Assembly (NCBI GenBank): GCA_900553855.1
Contig: USFG01000003.1
Coordinates: 75,351-139,350 of the forward strand
Length of the DNA: 64,000 bases
Direction of reading: 5' to 3'
Source: an uncultured Mycoplasmatota bacterium
GTDB lineage: Bacteria; Bacillota_I; Bacilli_A; RF39; UBA660
In this document: positions 18,899 through 27,164 of the stretch, piece by piece
How the letters are laid out: each line of letters opens with the position of its first letter
How positions within the stretch are numbered: the first letter of the stretch is position 1
Notes under the pieces: generated by a model
The model's database searches: none
What the model was told of the DNA's origin: nothing
Seen by the model: only the letters and a program-made list of their open reading frames with translations
Made by a program: the position numbers and the translations under genes

Positions 18899-21385
18899 AT
18901 GAAAGAATTTATTAAAAAGAATAAAAGTTTATTATTAGCTATATTTATTCCTTTAGTTAGTATGATTATAATTTATGTTTTTAATCATATATATCCTTTT
19001 GGAGATAAAATTGTAGCTGTTGGAGATGGTTATACACAATATCCAGGATTACTTAGTAATTTTTTAAACACCATTAAGGAAAAAGAAAGTTTATTTTATT
19101 CTTTTAAAGGATTACTAGGATTTAATGCTTTCGCATCAATGGTTTACTATACTTTTAATATAACTAACTTATTGGGGCTATTGTTTACTAATGTGATTAC
19201 TTTTTATAATTTTATAGTATTATTTAAAATTATCCTTTGTAGTTTAACTATGTTTATTTATTTAAATTATGTAAGAAAAAGAAAAGTAAATTATGTATTT
19301 AGTATTTGTTATGCTTTATCTACTTATAATCTTTTATATTATTTTAATTATATGTGGTTTGATAGCGTTATTATGTTTCCATTAGTTATGATGGGAATTG
19401 AGAAAATATTTCATGAAAATAGATATTATTTCTATGTTATTTGTTTAGCTCTTTCAATTATATTTAATTTTTATATTGGTTATATGATATGTATCTTTAG
19501 TGTTATCTACTTTATATATAAGTGTATTATTAATGGTTTTGATAAGGTTAAAGTTATTAAGTTTATTCTTTATTCAGTTCTTAGTGGTTTATTATGTGCG
19601 TTTGCTTTAATACCTGTTGTTCTTGAATTATTAAATGGTAAGGTTGAATTAATTAGTCAGTTTGCTAAGGATTATTTTAAATTTGATTTAGATGGAATAA
19701 GTACTCTTTATAAACTTACTTTTGCTTCTTTTTCTAATGGTGATTTAGAATATGGTACTCCAAATGTTTATGTAAGTTTATTTGTCTATATTAATGCGAT
19801 GTTATATTTCTTTAATTCAAGAATTAAGTTAAAGGAAAGATTAGCTTCTTTAGGGGTATTTTTATTCTTTTTGTTATCTGTAAGCTTTAATTTAATTGAT
19901 TATTTTTGGCATATGATGTCAATGCCGATATTTTATCCAGTTAGATATTCTTTTATATTTTCATTCTTTTTAATTTATTTAGGTTTTAGAAATTTTATTA
20001 GATATGATAAAAAGAATCTTAAGTTTAATATAATATTTTATACTTTATTTATGGCTTTAATTTTAGTTGGATTTGTTACAAGTGGTAATTTAAGCGGTGA
20101 TAATAGAGAAAATTTAGTTGCTAAATTAATATATTTGGGAATATCCATCGTATTTATTTTCTATTATGTGTTTATGCTTAATAACAAGGATTTTAAAAAG
20201 TATATTGTATATGTTGTAATTATTGAACTTACTTTTAATGCTTTTTTAACTTTTAAAAATAATGGGAATGAGAATACTTATTCTGATTATATAAATAAAT
20301 ATAATACTTCTAGTGAAGTTTTAAATAAAATTAATGATGGTGATTTTTATAGGGTTGGTTTTTATGATAAGACTATATTAAATAATGGACTTCTTTTAGG
20401 ATATAATGAATTAAGTTATTTTTCATCAGTTAGAAATAGTAAGGTTTTTGATTATGTTAATAATGTTTTAGGGATAACTGTAAGTGATGGATGTAGTGCA
20501 AAATATTTTTATAATAATCCGGTAGTTAATAGTTTATTGGGTGTTAAATATGTTGTTAGTGATAATGTATCGTATTATGAAAAGATTGATGATAAATTAT
20601 ATCTTAATAAGGATGCTACTAATTTAGGATTTTTAACTAATAAAGATTTGGTGGATGTAAGCTATAATGAGGATGATTTTGTTAATAATTTTAATAAGAT
20701 GATTAAAACTATTAATAGAAATAGCGAAAATATTATTGAAGAGATAACTGCTACTGAACAAACTATTTTTTGTAACAAGACTACTAACTTTTGTATATAT
20801 AATGCGGATAGCAATTATATGATTTATAATTATGTTGCTAAAAAAGATGAGTTTATATTTATTAATAATGATAATTTTGGAAAAAATGAATATGAAATTT
20901 ATTTAAATAATGAAAGTGTTAATATTGATAATAAAGGATTCTTATTAGTTCATAAGAATGATGAGATTAAGATAAAAGTTACTTTAAATGATAAATGTTT
21001 TGATTATAAAGTTCATGTATATTCTGTTAATTATAATGTTTATAAAGAATTTGTTAAAAATATTAATAAAAATAAAATGATTATTGATAATTATTATGAT
21101 GATCATCATTTTACTGCTAAAGTTAATGTTAATGATGAAAATAATTTATTATATACTTCAATTGCTGCTGATAATGGATGGAAGGTTTATGTTGATGGTA
21201 ATTTAACTGATTATGTTAAAATTAATGATGCTGTTATTGGGCTTGAATTAGAAAATGGTGAACATTTAATTGAATTTAAGTACTCTACTCCCGGTTTAAA
21301 AGAAGGATTAATAATTTCAGGAATTAGTGTTCTTGTTAGTTCAATTATAATTTTAAGTAGAAAGAAAAAAATAAATATCGATTAA
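18899..21385 (+). CDS. YfhO-family multispanning membrane protein (putative GT-C glycosyltransferase)
   Basis: 828 residues with about 12 membrane segments in the first 470 residues, followed by a large extracellular domain (about 480-800) and a last membrane segment at the C-terminus. The N-terminal text (VAVGDGYTQYPGLLSNF) and the GLLGFNAFA and FSNGDLEYGTPNVYVS segments fit the YfhO family. Members are GT-C-fold enzymes; in some Firmicutes they glycosylate lipoteichoic acid using a lipid-linked sugar. The substrate here is not known. It is one of the few plus-strand genes. GGTGG lies close to the ATG. Its last bases overlap the convergent khpA. Confidence 0.87.
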   Translation: MKEFIKKNKSLLLAIFIPLVSMIIIYVFNHIYPFGDKIVAVGDGYTQYPGLLSNFLNTIKEKESLFYSFKGLLGFNAFASMVYYTFNITNLLGLLFTNVITFYNFIVLFKIILCSLTMFIYLNYVRKRKVNYVFSICYALSTYNLLYYFNYMWFDSVIMFPLVMMGIEKIFHENRYYFYVICLALSIIFNFYIGYMICIFSVIYFIYKCIINGFDKVKVIKFILYSVLSGLLCAFALIPVVLELLNGKVELISQFAKDYFKFDLDGISTLYKLTFASFSNGDLEYGTPNVYVSLFVYINAMLYFFNSRIKLKERLASLGVFLFFLLSVSFNLIDYFWHMMSMPIFYPVRYSFIFSFFLIYLGFRNFIRYDKKNLKFNIIFYTLFMALILVGFVTSGNLSGDNRENLVAKLIYLGISIVFIFYYVFMLNNKDFKKYIVYVVIIELTFNAFLTFKNNGNENTYSDYINKYNTSSEVLNKINDGDFYRVGFYDKTILNNGLLLGYNELSYFSSVRNSKVFDYVNNVLGITVSDGCSAKYFYNNPVVNSLLGVKYVVSDNVSYYEKIDDKLYLNKDATNLGFLTNKDLVDVSYNEDDFVNNFNKMIKTINRNSENIIEEITATEQTIFCNKTTNFCIYNADSNYMIYNYVAKKDEFIFINNDNFGKNEYEIYLNNESVNIDNKGFLLVHKNDEIKIKVTLNDKCFDYKVHVYSVNYNVYKEFVKNINKNKMIIDNYYDDHHFTAKVNVNDENNLLYTSIAADNGWKVYVDGNLTDYVKINDAVIGLELENGEHLIEFKYSTPGLKEGLIISGISVLVSSIIILSRKKKINID

Positions 21386-21404
21386 AATGAATCGATATTT
21401 ATTT
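21369..21404. terminator. Bidirectional terminator shared by the YfhO-like gene and khpA
   Basis: A perfect 15-bp inverted repeat (AAATAAATATCGATT and its complement, 6-base loop) with T-rich flanks on both strands. It contains the stop codons of both convergent genes. Confidence 0.8.
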
Positions 21405-21633
21405 TTATTCTATTTAATGAATGAATATAGCCATAAGCACTAATTAGAGTTCTAATTGAAGTTGCCATTTTACCACCTTTTCCAATTATTGCTCCCATAT
21501 CGCTTTCATGAACTATTATTTCTAACATGATAGATTCATCATCACCTAAGAATTCTTGAACACTAACCATGTCTGGTTCTTTAACTAAGTTCTTCACTAA
21601 ATCACTTGTAAATTTAATTAAATCTTCGTGCAT
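21382..21633 (-). CDS. khpA: KH-domain RNA-binding protein KhpA
   Basis: 83 residues consisting of one KH domain with the GxxG loop IIGKGGKMATSIRTLI. In Firmicutes KhpA pairs with KhpB/EloR and binds RNA to influence cell elongation. The gene starts two bases after rpsP, the classic rpsP-khpA (ylqC) arrangement, so the two are translated together. Length is typical. Confidence 0.95.
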   Translation of the reverse strand: MHEDLIKFTSDLVKNLVKEPDMVSVQEFLGDDESIMLEIIVHESDMGAIIGKGGKMATSIRTLISAYGYIHSLNRIKINIDSF

Positions 21634-21635
21634 AA

Positions 21636-21899
21636 TTACTTCTCACTTTTGTATTTAGCCCATACACCAGATTTTACTAAAATATTTTTAACAGTATCAG
21701 TTGGTTCAGCACCATTGTTTAACCACTTAAGTGCTTTTTCTTCATCAACATTAAAAGTATTTTCTTTGTAAATCGGTTGATATGTTCCTACTACTTCGAT
21801 AAATTTACCATCTCTTGGACTTCTTGAGTCAGCAGCAACAATACGGTAGAATGGTCTTTGTTTAGCTCCCATTCTTTTTAATCTTAATTTAACAGCCAT
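21636..21899 (-). CDS. rpsP: Ribosomal protein S16
   Basis: 87 residues, small-subunit protein. Recognised by [38 protein letters not shown], and the C-terminal [18 protein letters not shown]. Strong ribosome site (AAGGAGG) and near-consensus promoter at 21930-21958. First gene of an rpsP-khpA operon. Confidence 0.98.
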   Translation of the reverse strand: MAVKLRLKRMGAKQRPFYRIVAADSRSPRDGKFIEVVGTYQPIYKENTFNVDEEKALKWLNNGAEPTDTVKNILVKSGVWAKYKSEK

Positions 21900-21929
21900 T
21901 ATTATGCCTCCTTTTCCTTAATTAAGTAT

Positions 21930-21958
21930 ATATTATCATGATTTTTTATAAGTGTCAA
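21930..21958 (-). promoter_or_regulatory. rpsP promoter
   Basis: TTGACA (21953-21958), exactly 17 bases, TAATAT (21930-21935). Confidence 0.9.
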
Positions 21959-22022
21959 CTACTTTTGGTTGACAGTTGAATTATATTAATTTATTATGTT
22001 ATTATTTTGATAGGTGAAGAAT

Positions 22023-22847
22023 ATGAGTGATGAATTTGTTAATACTTATTTAGATGATAAATATTTTTATGGTAAAGATAAGAATGAAGATTTAATAAAG
22101 CAAATGGAGCTAGCATATTTATATCATAAAGATAAAGAAAAGAAAGAAAAAAGTGAATATTTAGAAATAGCTAGTTTATATGATGAGTTTGTAAGTAAAA
22201 CTGCTGATTTATTAAAGTTATTAAATAAAGATGAAATCTTATTTTTATATCCTTTGATATTGACTAATTTGATTGAATTAGGAATAACTGGTGAGTATAT
22301 GGAAGAATTTAATGTATTAAATGCTTTTGACTTACATGATTATTTTGGTATAAATGTAGCAATGGGACATGGTGTATGTCGTAATGTGAATAGTTTTGCT
22401 AATGATGTGTTTAAAAAATTAGGATTAAAATCAGAAACTGTATTAATCTCTTTAAATAGTGATTCGATTAAACCTAATCATTTAATTACATTAATTGAAT
22501 ATAATGGGATGTATTTTGGAATGGATGTATATAATAATATGATTTTTACTTTTAGTAATTATAATCATTTAGAATGTGTTTATAATTTAGAGATGAGAGA
22601 ATCTAGAGTACCTATTTTCCAATATTATGCTTATATGGGATTAAAAGAAAAGCAAGTTGATAAACTACTTAATAAATTAAGTACACTTACTCCAATTGAT
22701 TTTGATTATATTTATGCTTTACAAAAAGAAGCAAACGATATAGTTGATTTTCATAATAGTGAAACTTATGATTATTATCAAGATACTAAGGAACTTAAAA
22801 ATAAAATTAAAAATGTTTTTAAAGAAATAGAAAAGAAGAAACGTTAA
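22023..22847 (+). CDS. Transglutaminase-like (Cys-His-Asp) cytoplasmic protein
   Basis: 274 residues. A papain/transglutaminase-like triad can be read: Cys119 in GHGVCRNVNSFANDVFKKLG, His153 in KPNHLITLIEY and Asp168 in FGMDVYNN. The spacing suits this fold. The N-terminal 110 residues and the C-terminal 60 are charged helices. There is no signal peptide, so a cytoplasmic peptidase or amidase role is possible, but the substrate is unknown. The ATG at 22023 is chosen because AGGTG lies six bases upstream; a GTG three codons earlier overlaps that site. It is convergent with the hydrogenase gene and overlaps it by four bases. Confidence 0.75.
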   Translation: MSDEFVNTYLDDKYFYGKDKNEDLIKQMELAYLYHKDKEKKEKSEYLEIASLYDEFVSKTADLLKLLNKDEILFLYPLILTNLIELGITGEYMEEFNVLNAFDLHDYFGINVAMGHGVCRNVNSFANDVFKKLGLKSETVLISLNSDSIKPNHLITLIEYNGMYFGMDVYNNMIFTFSNYNHLECVYNLEMRESRVPIFQYYAYMGLKEKQVDKLLNKLSTLTPIDFDYIYALQKEANDIVDFHNSETYDYYQDTKELKNKIKNVFKEIEKKKR

Positions 22848-22859
22848 ATTTCTTCTTTT
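22831..22859. terminator. Bidirectional terminator between the transglutaminase-like gene and the hydrogenase gene
   Basis: Perfect 11-bp stem AAAAGAAGAAA/TTTCTTCTTTT with a 7-base loop; both stop codons fall inside. Confidence 0.75.
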
Positions 22860-24265
22860 AATATGGAAGATAAATCTTCATGTTTAGTATGTAAATATTT
22901 ATTTGCTTCCTTACTTCCAGGAGCATTTAAATAACTATTATATACATCTTCAATTAAATCATTTTTATATGGATATTTTTCGGTTTCTTTATGACGCTCA
23001 TTTAAACTTTCTGTACGGGCTTTTTTAATTAATTCTCGGTCTTTAACAGGCATTACTACTTGACCTCCACCAGAAATACATCCGCCATCACAGAACATGA
23101 CTTCAACCATATCATATTCAATATTATCATTAAGTAATTTTTCTAAATTAGACATTGTACTTAATATAATACATCTTATTATTCGATCATTTATTTTAAT
23201 TTTAATTAATTTATAATATTCTTTTTCTTCTATTTTATAATAGTCTTCTTTAAGATCTTTACCAGTTAATTCATAATATAAACATCTTAAAACTGATTTG
23301 GTTACTCCTCCATTGGTTCCATAAGTTGTTCCGGAAAATGATCCTTTTACTTTGTCAAATTTTTGGTCAATTAATCTATCAAATATGATTCCATTTTCTC
23401 TTATCATTAAAGCAAGTTCACTGGTAGTTATTACAAAATCGGTATCAGTGTTTAATATTTCTCGCTTTTTGCTTGTACATGGAGTTACAGCAACAATTAT
23501 AGTTTTTTTATTATGTTTTAATTCATTTGGAACATATATTTCTTTTATAACTGTACTTGCCATTCCAATAGGACTTTTGCAGGTAGATAAGTTTTTGATT
23601 AATTCAGGGTGCAAAATCTCACAATATCTTACCCATGATGGACAGCAACTGGTAAACATTGGTAATTTATTTGTTTCAATTCTTGTTTTAAATTCGTGAG
23701 CTTCTTCAATTGAAGTTAAGTCTGCTCCAAATGTTAGGTCAAAAACATAATCAAAGCCAAGAGTTTTTAAGGCTGAAACCATTTTACCTTCTAAAAATTC
23801 ACCTGGTTTCTTAAAAAAAGCATCACCTAAACCAACACGAGTTGCTGGACTAGTTAACGCTATCACGATATAATCAGGATTTTTTATATATTCTAAAACT
23901 TTTTGGTAATCATATTTAGGTGTCAAGGCTGATGTAGGGCAGGTTAAGATACAACTACCACATTCAAAACATATGTTTTTCAACAAGTTTTTGTTAATTT
24001 TTTTGTCCAAGTTTTTGATATCTCTATCAACTAGTAATTCGGTTATTTTATTACATGTCTTTGCACACATACCGCAATTAATGCATTTTTCACCAATTCG
24101 ATTGATTCCTTGATTATTATCATCAAGTATCTTTCTGTTAAATTCTTCTTCAATTTCACTTCTTTTGGTAAATTTATCATAACCTGATAAGCACAGTGGA
24201 CAATGATATCCATCTGGCATTTCACCCTGGTGATTAAAACCACAAATATTGCATTTGTACATCAT
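22844..24265 (-). CDS. [FeFe]-hydrogenase with N-terminal rubredoxin-like domain
   Basis: 473 residues. Order: rubredoxin-like zinc/iron site (CNICG and CPLC, residues 5-28), two [4Fe-4S] clusters of ferredoxin type (CINCGMCAKTC and CFECGSCILTCP, about 61-110), then the H-cluster domain. Its loops are L1 TSCCPSWV (about 206), L2 TPCTSKKRE (about 263) and L3 FCDGGCISGGGQ (about 393), with all four cluster cysteines. It should reduce protons to H2 in fermentation, with electrons from ferredoxin or a rubredoxin-like partner. L2 begins with Thr where Met is usual, and L3 has MFC where MAC is common. The maturases HydEFG are not in the window. It appears monocistronic. Confidence 0.93.
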   Translation of the reverse strand: MMYKCNICGFNHQGEMPDGYHCPLCLSGYDKFTKRSEIEEEFNRKILDDNNQGINRIGEKCINCGMCAKTCNKITELLVDRDIKNLDKKINKNLLKNICFECGSCILTCPTSALTPKYDYQKVLEYIKNPDYIVIALTSPATRVGLGDAFFKKPGEFLEGKMVSALKTLGFDYVFDLTFGADLTSIEEAHEFKTRIETNKLPMFTSCCPSWVRYCEILHPELIKNLSTCKSPIGMASTVIKEIYVPNELKHNKKTIIVAVTPCTSKKREILNTDTDFVITTSELALMIRENGIIFDRLIDQKFDKVKGSFSGTTYGTNGGVTKSVLRCLYYELTGKDLKEDYYKIEEKEYYKLIKIKINDRIIRCIILSTMSNLEKLLNDNIEYDMVEVMFCDGGCISGGGQVVMPVKDRELIKKARTESLNERHKETEKYPYKNDLIEDVYNSYLNAPGSKEANKYLHTKHEDLSSILKEEI

Positions 24266-24304
24266 ACCTTGTCACCTAATATAAGTTTAGCAAGTTTATA
24301 AAAA

Positions 24305-24350
24305 AAAAACAATTATTATTTATTAATATTGTTCTAAATTGACAATATTT
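24305..24350 (-). terminator. Terminator of the glucosaminidase-like gene
   Basis: AATATTGT/ACAATATT hairpin (24327-24351 region), then an AT-rich stretch and nine T's on the minus strand. Confidence 0.55.
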
Positions 24351-24950
24351 TTATTCAATAACTGTTTCTTTAACTTCTTGATAATAATTATTAACTTTTT
24401 CAGCCCATGTGCTACTTTCAGCATATTTAGAATTCATTTTATAAGGGTCATCTAAACCAATAGAATAATAATTGTAATAAATTAAATCTAAATAAGACTT
24501 TATTCCCTCTTCTAATGTGTCATATCTTCTGTAAGAACTTCCATTACATGATGGGCTTCCTTTTATACCACCAATGTTGTTACATGTTCTTGCAAGATAA
24601 GAACATCCCCACTTACAACCGGTTTCTAAATTAACAATTGATATTGCTAAATAAGGATCTAAACCAGTTTCACTTGTATATTTTGCAAAATGTAATCCTG
24701 TATTTGATAATGTACTATATAAATTTTTATTTAATTTAATAATTAATTCTTCTTCAGTAAGGTTATCCCACACAATTTTTTTAGTTGTTGTTTCAGTTGT
24801 TGTAGTAATAGTCTCACTTGTAGTTTCAATATTAGCTAATAATTCATCATTTTTTTCGTTTTGTTTATCTTTAATTAACATCGTACTTAGTGACATTAAT
24901 AAAAGTAAACATATAAATATAATATAATTTTCTTTTCTTTCTTTTTTCAT
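24351..24950 (-). CDS. Membrane-anchored lysozyme-like (glucosaminidase family) protein
   Basis: 199 residues: an N-terminal signal anchor (about 8-26, NYIIFICLLLLMSLSTML), a Thr/Glu-rich linker with TTTTETTTKK, then a lysozyme-like domain (GLDPYLAISIVNLETGCKWG, NNIGGIKGSP, RYDTLEEGIKSYLDLIY, YAESSTWAEKVNNYY). These match glucosaminidase/transglycosylase-type peptidoglycan hydrolases; the Glu of NLETGC is the likely acid. Three or four Cys may form disulfides outside the cell. The -10 at 24958-24963 is so close that the mRNA should start at or next to the ATG, and no ribosome site fits, so translation is probably leaderless. Confidence 0.83.
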   Translation of the reverse strand: MKKERKENYIIFICLLLLMSLSTMLIKDKQNEKNDELLANIETTSETITTTTETTTKKIVWDNLTEEELIIKLNKNLYSTLSNTGLHFAKYTSETGLDPYLAISIVNLETGCKWGCSYLARTCNNIGGIKGSPSCNGSSYRRYDTLEEGIKSYLDLIYYNYYSIGLDDPYKMNSKYAESSTWAEKVNNYYQEVKETVIE

Positions 24951-24957
24951 AGAACTT

Positions 24958-24985
24958 ATTATACCACTTACATATATTTATGCAA
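24958..24985 (-). promoter_or_regulatory. Promoter giving a leaderless mRNA
   Basis: TTGCAT (24980-24985), a 16-base spacer and TATAAT (24958-24963). Predicted start coincides with the ATG at 24950. Confidence 0.65.
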
Positions 24986-25013
24986 GTTAAGTACATAAGT
25001 TACCAAAAACTTC

Positions 25014-26759
25014 CTAATACCACTTACTTACAATATCAACACTTGTTGATTTAGGCATTGGATTAGGTAAATCTAATCTAACTATTAATGGTACTTTGAA
25101 TGATGTTCCAAATACGATTGCTGTTCCAGGAAGTAAATTCTTTATTTTTTCGATTGTTTCAACACTTACATTACTGGAAATATTACTAATAATATTAATA
25201 TCACTTGGATGAAACATTTTAAAGGTTATAAAGTTAGAACATTGTGATAAGGTTGTAGTTGATAGTTCACTTGGTCTTTGAGTTATGACTCCTAATAAGA
25301 TACCATACTTTCTTCCCTCTTTAGCAATACGTTCAAATATGTTATAACCTAATACTTCAACATCTGTATCATTTTGAACATATCTATGAGCTTCTTCAAG
25401 AATTACATGAATTGGAAATGATCCTCTATCTCTTAAATTAGTTACATAGTTAAATAATAACCTAGTAATTATTTTAGTTATTATCTTAATAAATCTTTCT
25501 TCAACGTTGTTTAAATTAAAATTAATTATTTGATAATGTTTTTCGGCATTAAATAAATGTTCAACATATTCTTTTTTGGTTATTCTTTCATTTCCTTCAT
25601 CAAAGAATCTACGATTATCAGAATTTAATATTTGTTGTAATCTTACTTTTAATACATTAAATTCATCATATACTTTTTCGCTCTTTAAAACACCTTCGCT
25701 GATAAGGGCAAAATCTAATGCATAATAAATATCTTGTAAACCATATTTGATATTATTATTTATTTCTATGTCGGCTAAATCAAGTTGCTTATATTGTTGT
25801 AAATAAGTTATTATTAAATCTAATGCAGCCATTTTACCTGATGCATCTATATTCATACATTGTTTAAATGTTCTAGTATATCCTGGTTGAACAATTGGTG
25901 TTTCTAAATTTAAGTCTTTGGTGTTATATCTAGTTAAAATAGCAATTATTTGGTCTCTAATTTGATTTGGGTTACGACCACTTGATAAGATATCTAATAA
26001 ACTTTCGGCTATAATTTCCGTTTTATATTCTTGAACATTAGCATCTAAACTATTAAAGATATATACTAATTTTAAGGTTTTTTCTAATATAGGTAACTGA
26101 CTTGCTGACTTAACATTTAAAAGTAACGCTAAATCATCTATATCTAAAAAATAAGCGGGAATTTTTATACTGGAATAATTTTCATCTACATCATATGATT
26201 TATATCCTAAATTAGGAATGTTATTCGCATTTTTAAAGGCATCATTATATTCACCATACACGTCAAATAAAACAATATGGGCATTTTGAGGAACTCCGGC
26301 TTTATTATCTTGAAAGATATTTTGAAGAATTCTAGCTACACCACATGATTTACCAGAACCTGAATTTCCTACTATGGCAAAATGATTAGAGAAAAACTCA
26401 TTAAGATTAATTTTAACATCAAATTGTTCATATGTGACGGATTTACCTAAATATATATTTGATTTATCATTACTATCTTGTTTGCCTATTAATAGTTCTA
26501 ATTCTTGTTTATAAATAATTCTAGGAATTGTTTGAAATGATGGTTTTCTCATTACGCCTGGGAAAAATACACCGTTTCTTATTTCACCAACTAAAAATAT
26601 TTTAATAACGTCTACGTTTACTGATAGTACTTCTCCTACTACTCCATGATTTGCTTCAGGAAATACGACATGAATATTTAAAATATTATTTTTTAATTCA
26701 TGGGTACTATTTTCAACATATACGTAATTATCAATTATTTCAGTAATTTTTCCAAACAT
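25014..26759 (-). CDS. HerA-family hexameric ATPase/translocase
   Basis: 581 residues. N-terminal HAS-barrel-like domain (1-110, GKITEIIDNYVYVEN), then a RecA-like ATPase of the HerA/FtsK superfamily: Walker A GNSGSGKS (about 133), Walker B HVILEEAHRY, arginine-finger region RIAKEGRKYG, sensor VITQRPSELS, and the C-terminal GTAIVFG strand. HerA pumps DNA, usually with the nuclease NurA, or in defence systems with SIR2 or other effectors. No NurA or effector gene lies beside it, so its partner is unknown. The ATG is preferred to an upstream TTG because AAGGG is nine bases away from the ATG. Confidence 0.9.
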   Translation of the reverse strand: MFGKITEIIDNYVYVENSTHELKNNILNIHVVFPEANHGVVGEVLSVNVDVIKIFLVGEIRNGVFFPGVMRKPSFQTIPRIIYKQELELLIGKQDSNDKSNIYLGKSVTYEQFDVKINLNEFFSNHFAIVGNSGSGKSCGVARILQNIFQDNKAGVPQNAHIVLFDVYGEYNDAFKNANNIPNLGYKSYDVDENYSSIKIPAYFLDIDDLALLLNVKSASQLPILEKTLKLVYIFNSLDANVQEYKTEIIAESLLDILSSGRNPNQIRDQIIAILTRYNTKDLNLETPIVQPGYTRTFKQCMNIDASGKMAALDLIITYLQQYKQLDLADIEINNNIKYGLQDIYYALDFALISEGVLKSEKVYDEFNVLKVRLQQILNSDNRRFFDEGNERITKKEYVEHLFNAEKHYQIINFNLNNVEERFIKIITKIITRLLFNYVTNLRDRGSFPIHVILEEAHRYVQNDTDVEVLGYNIFERIAKEGRKYGILLGVITQRPSELSTTTLSQCSNFITFKMFHPSDINIISNISSNVSVETIEKIKNLLPGTAIVFGTSFKVPLIVRLDLPNPMPKSTSVDIVSKWY

Positions 26760-26808
26760 TTTTATCAACCCTTATTCTATAAATAAGTATAACATAAATT
26801 AATATTGA

Positions 26809-26832
26809 AAAAAAGAGGTTTACCCTCTTATA
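26809..26832 (-). terminator. Terminator of the YjcZ-like pair
   Basis: AAGAGG/CCTCTT hairpin followed by TTTTTTT on the minus strand. Confidence 0.8.
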
Positions 26833-26835
26833 TTT

Positions 26836-26943
26836 TTAATATACTAGAACTGAACCAAGAATAATGGCAAGTAAAATGAATAAAACTAAAACGATAAAAG
26901 CATCACTTACACTATTATTCTTGCAACATTTTTTACCTAGCAT
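26836..26943 (-). CDS. YjcZ-like small membrane protein 2
   Basis: 35 residues: MLGKKCCKNN head with two adjacent Cys, then SVSDAFIVLVLFILLAIILG as the single membrane helix. It matches the build of YjcZ-type small proteins, known mostly from endospore formers, although their role is unclear. AGGAGG sits seven bases before the ATG. It lies 16 bases after a similar gene. Confidence 0.8.
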   Translation of the reverse strand: MLGKKCCKNNSVSDAFIVLVLFILLAIILGSVLVY

Positions 26944-26959
26944 TTTACGCCTCCTTACT

Positions 26960-27061
26960 TTAAATTACTGCAGCACCAACTATGATTACTAATAGAATAA
27001 ATAATACAAGTATAAATGCTGCACCACTTACACCGTTATTATTGTTGCAACAACCGTTCAT
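26960..27061 (-). CDS. YjcZ-like small membrane protein 1
   Basis: 33 residues: MNGCCNNNNG head, then VSGAAFILVLFILLVIIVGA as a membrane helix. GGAGGGAG precedes the ATG. It is paralogous to the following gene (same VSxAFIxVLFILL core and a CC pair in the head). The pair forms a small operon with its own terminator, divergent from prsA. Confidence 0.82.
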   Translation of the reverse strand: MNGCCNNNNGVSGAAFILVLFILLVIIVGAAVI

Positions 27062-27118
27062 AATCTCCCTCCTTTTCATCTCTCATTTTATTGTATTCAA
27101 AAAACCTAAGTAGTGTTC

Positions 27119-27147
27119 TTGTATTTTAAAGAATTGGTTGTTATAAT
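27119..27147 (+). promoter_or_regulatory. prsA promoter
   Basis: TTGTAT (27119-27124), a 17-base spacer and TATAAT (27142-27147) with upstream TG. Confidence 0.8.
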
Positions 27148-27164
27148 AGTCATTAGGAGGGAAA

